In this document: piece by piece, positions 60,746 through 64,000 of the stretch | Numbering within the stretch: the first letter of the stretch is position 1 | Layout: every line of letters begins with the position of its first letter | Source of the DNA: Prostheceraeus crozeri | Lineage: Eukaryota > Platyhelminthes > Polycladida > Euryleptidae | NCBI GenBank assembly: GCA_907163375.1 | Contig: CAJQUW010007984.1 | Span: 1-64,000, forward strand | Direction of reading: 5' to 3' | DNA length: 64,000 bases | The notes under the pieces: generated by a model | What the model was told of the DNA's origin: nothing | Database searches by the model: none | Seen by the model: only the letters and a program-made list of their open reading frames with translations | Program-made: the position numbers and the translations under genes

Positions 60746-61438
60746 TTAATAGTCTGAGAACATGTATTTCTTGGGAGGAGCTGTTTTACGTTTTCCTTTT
60801 ACTAGTTTTAGTGGTGGTGTAGATCTACGTCGAGTTCTTCCTCTTGTTTGCTTAGTGAGTGTGGGAGGGGATGTAGCAGGTGACGTCTTAAACCAATTTG
60901 TTGGCATTTTCATCGTCTGAAGCATTGGAGTAGTAGCCACTGTTGAATCAAGTTCTTTCAATGTCTCATTATTCAAAGCAAATTTTGGTACATTATGCTT
61001 TTTCAATAGTTTAAGAAAGTATGACCAACCAGGTGGAACATAGCCCTGACGCCGCTTTCTACGTGTCGCATACTGAATCAAGTCTTCATAACGTGAAGCA
61101 TCAATCACTTTATTTTCATCTGTAATGATTTTTCCTCTATCATTTACATTGAGATGGGGTTCAATACTATTGAAAAGAGATATGGCATGTGCGCGAGATG
61201 CTAAAGGTGTTGCAGTCGATATAGAGTCACGCATCTTATTCTTCAAGCTTTTCAATTGCTCAACAGTTTCCGATTGTAATAATACAGCACGATGTGGATC
61301 TTTGATGTGAACATTTTGCTGATAATCTATTTCTTTCCTATACATTTGATTTGCAAGAGGTTGCTTTACTTGCTGCATGGCAGTCAATTGTACATATTCA
61401 TCCTGAGGAATAACAATCATGCGAGAATAAGAACTCAT
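60746..61438 (-). CDS. Conserved Polinton protein of unknown function (MIVIPQDEYVQL family)
   Basis: A 230-aa protein with the same landmarks as E1 8,646-9,296: the VIPQDEYVQLT start, charged helices, EPHLNVNDRGKI and GWSYFLKLL blocks, and a strongly basic C terminus (TRGRTRRRS...KGKRKTAPPKK). Its ATG overlaps the stop of the packaging ATPase by 4 nt (61,435-61,438). Function unknown. Confidence 0.7.
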   Translation of the reverse strand: MSSYSRMIVIPQDEYVQLTAMQQVKQPLANQMYRKEIDYQQNVHIKDPHRAVLLQSETVEQLKSLKNKMRDSISTATPLASRAHAISLFNSIEPHLNVNDRGKIITDENKVIDASRYEDLIQYATRRKRRQGYVPPGWSYFLKLLKKHNVPKFALNNETLKELDSTVATTPMLQTMKMPTNWFKTSPATSPPTLTKQTRGRTRRRSTPPLKLVKGKRKTAPPKKYMFSDY

Positions 61439-62052
61439 AGTTTGTAGATAATCATGGGAGTTTTCAAAATATCACTTCGAAATCTAAATTCTTCCGGACA
61501 CTCTTGCGTAAAGTCAATGAATAAGTAACCGTGTGGTTTTTCAGTAGCTGCTTGAAAAATTTCAATTAAGGCTTTTGATCCTCTGGGTGCAACTTGTCGC
61601 GCTAAAATTTCAAATTGACTTTTATCTCGCGGATTCTTGAAAATAGCATAATAGTGTGTATTCAGGTTTCGTGTACGAGTTTCTTTTCCATCAGGAAACA
61701 AATTTTGTGTGATATAGATGATAAAGCACCTTTTATGATGTGCTGCGCGAGTGAACATATCTGTAACTTCTTTTGAATTCTCACTTTCTTTTAATAAATC
61801 ATCCAATACAACAACATCATTAGACTGAAGTTTATCCACTGGAAAAATTCCTTCATGTCGAATAAAGTTGCGACTTTGCAATTCCTGAAACATCGACGGT
61901 TGATAAATACCATAACACCAAATCACTCGATTGATAGGTTCCTTAAACAACTCCCTTCTTTTATCCAATAAATTCAGCGTGAAAACAGTTTTACCTGCAT
62001 GAGATGGACCTGATACAGTCAGAACTTTATTACATTGAAGTCTGAAATCCAT
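61435..62052 (-). CDS. E2 genome-packaging ATPase (A32/FtsK-HerA type)
   Basis: About 205 aa; the ATG at 62,052 is chosen because MDFRLQ matches the E1 start MTDFRL. An upstream ATG at 62,100 is in frame and would overlap the next gene. Walker A is GPSHAGKT, Walker B DVVVLDDLL, followed by AAHHKRCFIIYITQN and PHGYLFIDFTQECPE. Packages DNA into capsids. Close overlap with its downstream gene supports co-expression. Confidence 0.92.
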   Translation of the reverse strand: MDFRLQCNKVLTVSGPSHAGKTVFTLNLLDKRRELFKEPINRVIWCYGIYQPSMFQELQSRNFIRHEGIFPVDKLQSNDVVVLDDLLKESENSKEVTDMFTRAAHHKRCFIIYITQNLFPDGKETRTRNLNTHYYAIFKNPRDKSQFEILARQVAPRGSKALIEIFQAATEKPHGYLFIDFTQECPEEFRFRSDILKTPMIIYKL

Positions 62053-62083
62053 TATAATACTTTGAGATTCAACATTTGCATAA

Positions 62084-62448
62084 TTAACGTCTAGAGCCAA
62101 AGATATTACCCAATACGTTGCCCACGATAGGAGCTAGCATCGGTAGTAACGCTGGAAGGAAACCGCCCTTTTGTGTTAGAGTTTCCCTCTTTCTTTCAAG
62201 GGTGACTTTAGGATCGGAGATGAAACGCAATTTCGTAGCATATCGCTTAAGTAACTTTCGTTGTTTTGGTGCTAATTTCTTCGTCCTCAACTTTCTCACA
62301 TGAGAAAAATTTCACGAATGAATTTATCGTTAGCATGTCGTATAGCATTGTATCGCTGATTTGCTTTCATTCGTCGGAGAGCTTGAATGGCTGAAGAAAA
62401 CTTTGAAGACTTTTGACTTTTACGTTTCGTCATTTTACGTTTCGCCAT
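62084..62448 (-). pseudogene. Small basic protein with hydrophobic Gly-rich tail (pVI-like)
   Basis: Region equivalent to E1 10,986-11,378. Readable parts: a Lys/Arg-rich start (MAKRKMTKRKSQKSSK) with NDKFIREIF, and then an RKLRTKKLAPKQRKLLKRY part ending QKGGFLPALLPMLAPIVG and a hydrophobic tail. About one break relative to E1. The QKGGF junction before an amphipathic segment recalls adenovirus pVI processing; inference. Confidence 0.55.
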
Positions 62449-62506
62449 TTTTCGTGTTAGTCTTTGCTAAAACCTATCTTTACCACATTTGCATAGGTAC
62501 TAACTA

Positions 62507-62827
62507 TTAGCATAAGTGGCACTCGAAATGAGCAATATCACAGTGGTTACATTTGCGAAGTTGAATGCAATTACGTATGAAACAGCGTTGACAAAAAGCG
62601 TGCTTACATCTCTTGAAGATGCGCTTTTCATTTCCATCCTTTCGCTTACATACATCGCAACACATAGTTTCACCGTTACTGATGTCTATAGCAAGTCTTT
62701 TTGAAGATATGAATTTGCTAGCCTTTTCTAAATAAAAGACGCATGTACAGAAGGAATATACTTCGAGAGTGAGCAGACATAGCTCGAAAACCAGTTGTGC
62801 TACAATCAAGTACCACTGCATTTTCAA
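62507..62827 (-). CDS. Membrane-anchored RING protein (predicted E3 ligase)
   Basis: A 106-aa protein. Residues about 5-33 are hydrophobic (WYLIVAQLVFELCLLTLEV) and form a likely signal anchor. The C terminus is a C3HC4 RING: CDVC, 13 residues, C-K-H-A-F-C-Q-R-C, 10 residues, CNHC. It holds the map position of the IAP-like RING gene of E1 but is not clearly homologous outside the RING. A role in host ubiquitination at a membrane is inferred. Its ATG overlaps the stop of the upstream gene by 4 nt. Confidence 0.72.
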   Translation of the reverse strand: MKMQWYLIVAQLVFELCLLTLEVYSFCTCVFYLEKASKFISSKRLAIDISNGETMCCDVCKRKDGNEKRIFKRCKHAFCQRCFIRNCIQLRKCNHCDIAHFECHLC

Positions 62828-63234
62828 TTTTTCTTTATGGAAAGTTGAATGTGAATATCTGAAATCGCTTCAATCACTAGACTGCTACCATGATGGTTAA
62901 ATGCGTTAAGACGTTCAGCAATTTTTATCATATGTCTTTTAAAAAATTCTTCGGGGTGATCTACCACTTCCATTGAATAAGAAGCAAAATGGAAAGAGCG
63001 ACTTTCTACCTCTTCCTTTCCAAAATGACTAAACTTAATTTTCGCAACTAATCGCGCCATGACAATGCTATCAGAGAATGTATTCATTAACTCTAGAAAT
63101 AGAGTGCTAGCATCATCGACCACTGCTTCGATGTCGGTCTCATCTATATGAAAATTTATCACATAATCTTGAACAGCTCCTTTTAAACTTTGCCTATGAA
63201 AATGTAATGTTCCGCAGTCGTTTGAGAAAGACAT
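62824..63234 (-). CDS. Stand-alone copy of the polymerase N-terminal domain
   Basis: A 136-aa protein whose second half (VAKIKFSHFGKEEVESRSF...FNHHGSSLVIEAISDIHIQLS) aligns with the N-terminal domain of the E2 polymerase (YIKIDFQTGQVTERIQFY...FNQRDSALIFDGVDSAIFKIS). Both have the EVVD block between. So this domain exists twice, once fused to the polymerase and once free. It could bind the terminal protein, DNA ends or a partner; the function of the domain is unknown to me. Confidence 0.65.
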   Translation of the reverse strand: MSFSNDCGTLHFHRQSLKGAVQDYVINFHIDETDIEAVVDDASTLFLELMNTFSDSIVMARLVAKIKFSHFGKEEVESRSFHFASYSMEVVDHPEEFFKRHMIKIAERLNAFNHHGSSLVIEAISDIHIQLSIKKN

Positions 63235-63321
63235 GATCGCCCTTTATCTAACCCATCCATTGCATGAAAACAACAACTCTTCTCATAGTAACATTTATTG
63301 AATAACGGTAACAAGCATGCA

Positions 63322-63831
63322 TTATAAATCGATGGTTTGAAACAGATAAAATAGATACAGCTGATAACTATCATACAGCGAGCAATGATAACCATACAGG
63401 ACTTTGGCAGTGCTGAGGTAAGGAGGAAAGAAGCATTGGTTATGAACGTAGCTACTACAACGAACAGACAAAATAGGAACACACAAATCCTTAAAACGTT
63501 TCGTGACTTCATGATAATGTTGATTCACTCTACTATCCCAAGGCGGGAGCAAAATATCATCAATGATTAGATTGGGAAATATTGAAACAGAACAAAAAAA
63601 AACATTGAAAGCAGCTAACCATCGTTTAAAGTCAATAAGAAGAGCACTCTCACAAGAAAAGCCATAGTCCTGCAAATATTTCAGATTAAGTCCATGAATG
63701 TGTTTTCTCGCCCATTGATCAACATTGGGATTGCAGTTGGCATGTTGATGATAGACACTAACAATCTGATATGTCCAATTGTTCATAGCAATAGCACTGA
63801 GCTCCTGTACAGGTTCACCCTCACAATCCAT
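63322..63831 (-). CDS. DnaQ-like (DEDDh-type) 3'-5' exonuclease, predicted
   Basis: A 169-aa protein. MDCEGEPVQELSAIAM gives the D-x-E of exonuclease motif I; WARKHIHGLNLKYLQ matches the family's HGI segment; IIDDILLPPWD may hold motif II, and GYHCSLYDSYQLYL fits motif III (H-x4-D). In phase, a hydrophobic strand (SIIIF) directly precedes the ATG, so the true start may lie further up. Such enzymes proofread or trim nucleic acids; the polymerase already has its own exonuclease domain, so a different substrate is likely. I believe related proteins occur in other invertebrate elements. Confidence 0.6.
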   Translation of the reverse strand: MDCEGEPVQELSAIAMNNWTYQIVSVYHQHANCNPNVDQWARKHIHGLNLKYLQDYGFSCESALLIDFKRWLAAFNVFFCSVSIFPNLIIDDILLPPWDSRVNQHYHEVTKRFKDLCVPILSVRCSSYVHNQCFFPPYLSTAKVLYGYHCSLYDSYQLYLFYLFQTIDL

Positions 63832-64000
63832 AAAAATGATGATAGAAGCCTAAAACGGAAATTTACACATCTAAGGAAACGTTCTATAACATATTACAAA
63901 ATGAAGAATTACATCGATGCTTTTCACGACAAAATACACAAATGATATGATGGCAACGAAGAAGTAAAATGTATCTAATAAGGCCACGTCTACGACACTC
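63832..64000. other. Window edge, no gene recognised
   Basis: Last 169 bases; a possible splice-acceptor-like TTCCGTTTTAG on the minus strand lies just upstream of the exonuclease gene. The element continues beyond the window. Confidence 0.3.

Larger units (their letters stand above)
48110..64000. mobile_element. Polinton/Maverick (adintovirus-like) element E2, partial, fossil
   Basis: A second, diverged Polinton in the same orientation as E1, running past the window end; the left limit is not fixed and no terminal repeat could be matched. Parts: polymerase B, small tandem frames and TBP-like gene (rightward); two large virion-type proteins, protease, capsid, core peptide, chromodomain integrase, coiled-coil protein, packaging ATPase, small membrane-active-type protein, RING, a polymerase-domain copy and an exonuclease (leftward). 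Broken in a few genes, about four to six breaks, while polymerase and integrase still read through. It looks younger than E1. Confidence 0.92.

Overview
The window is eukaryotic nuclear DNA, AT-rich by eye, most likely from an aquatic invertebrate animal. The reasons are spliceosomal GT-AG introns, animal-type DNA transposons (Tc1, mariner, piggyBac, PIF/Harbinger, hAT MITE), a Penelope-like element, a CR1/L2-like LINE, and two Polinton (Maverick/adintovirus-like) elements. No tRNA, rRNA, CRISPR or bacterial gene was seen.

Layout. 1 to about 13,150 is the right part of Polinton E1; its left end lies outside the window. Rightward it carries a DNA polymerase B remnant, a small unrecognised protein and a TBP-like protein. 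Leftward it carries protease, major capsid, basic core peptide, a large virion-type protein, integrase, a coiled-coil protein, packaging ATPase, small proteins and an IAP-like UBA-RING protein. 13.2-43.1 kb is a transposon graveyard: four Tc1 copies in two inverted pairs, one inserted in an older gene fossil; a Penelope fossil; a LINE fossil; a rearranged mariner; a deleted piggyBac with intact TTAA ends; and a near-complete 3.8-kb Harbinger with two interleaved antisense genes. A 16-bp perfect inverted repeat brackets 16,362-27,549. 43.2-44.0 kb is GC-rich tandem and fold-back DNA.

44.2-47.3 kb holds a compact three-gene cassette I do not recognise: a zinc-knuckle/coiled-coil protein and two 85-88 aa proteins. 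Each gene has its own TATA box. Each is followed by a copy of the same 138-139 bp repeat, which starts with a stem-loop very like the 3'-end signal of replication-dependent histone mRNAs and has two more hairpins. From about 48.1 kb to beyond the window end lies Polinton E2, in the same orientation as E1 but clearly diverged. It has a full-length polymerase and integrase, plus a TBP-like gene with its own TATA box, a membrane RING protein, a stand-alone copy of the polymerase N-terminal domain and a DnaQ-like exonuclease.

How the parts fit. In both Polintons the polymerase, TBP-like and small associated genes run rightward, and the virion/integration genes run leftward. A TBP-like factor beside TATA-bearing genes suggests element-encoded control of transcription (inference). 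Both Polintons are fossils with several broken genes; E2 looks younger, with fewer breaks. Best leads: the TBP-like genes, the histone-type 3' stem-loop cassette, three hairpins with conserved loops and changing stems in E1, and the polymerase-domain copy in E2.
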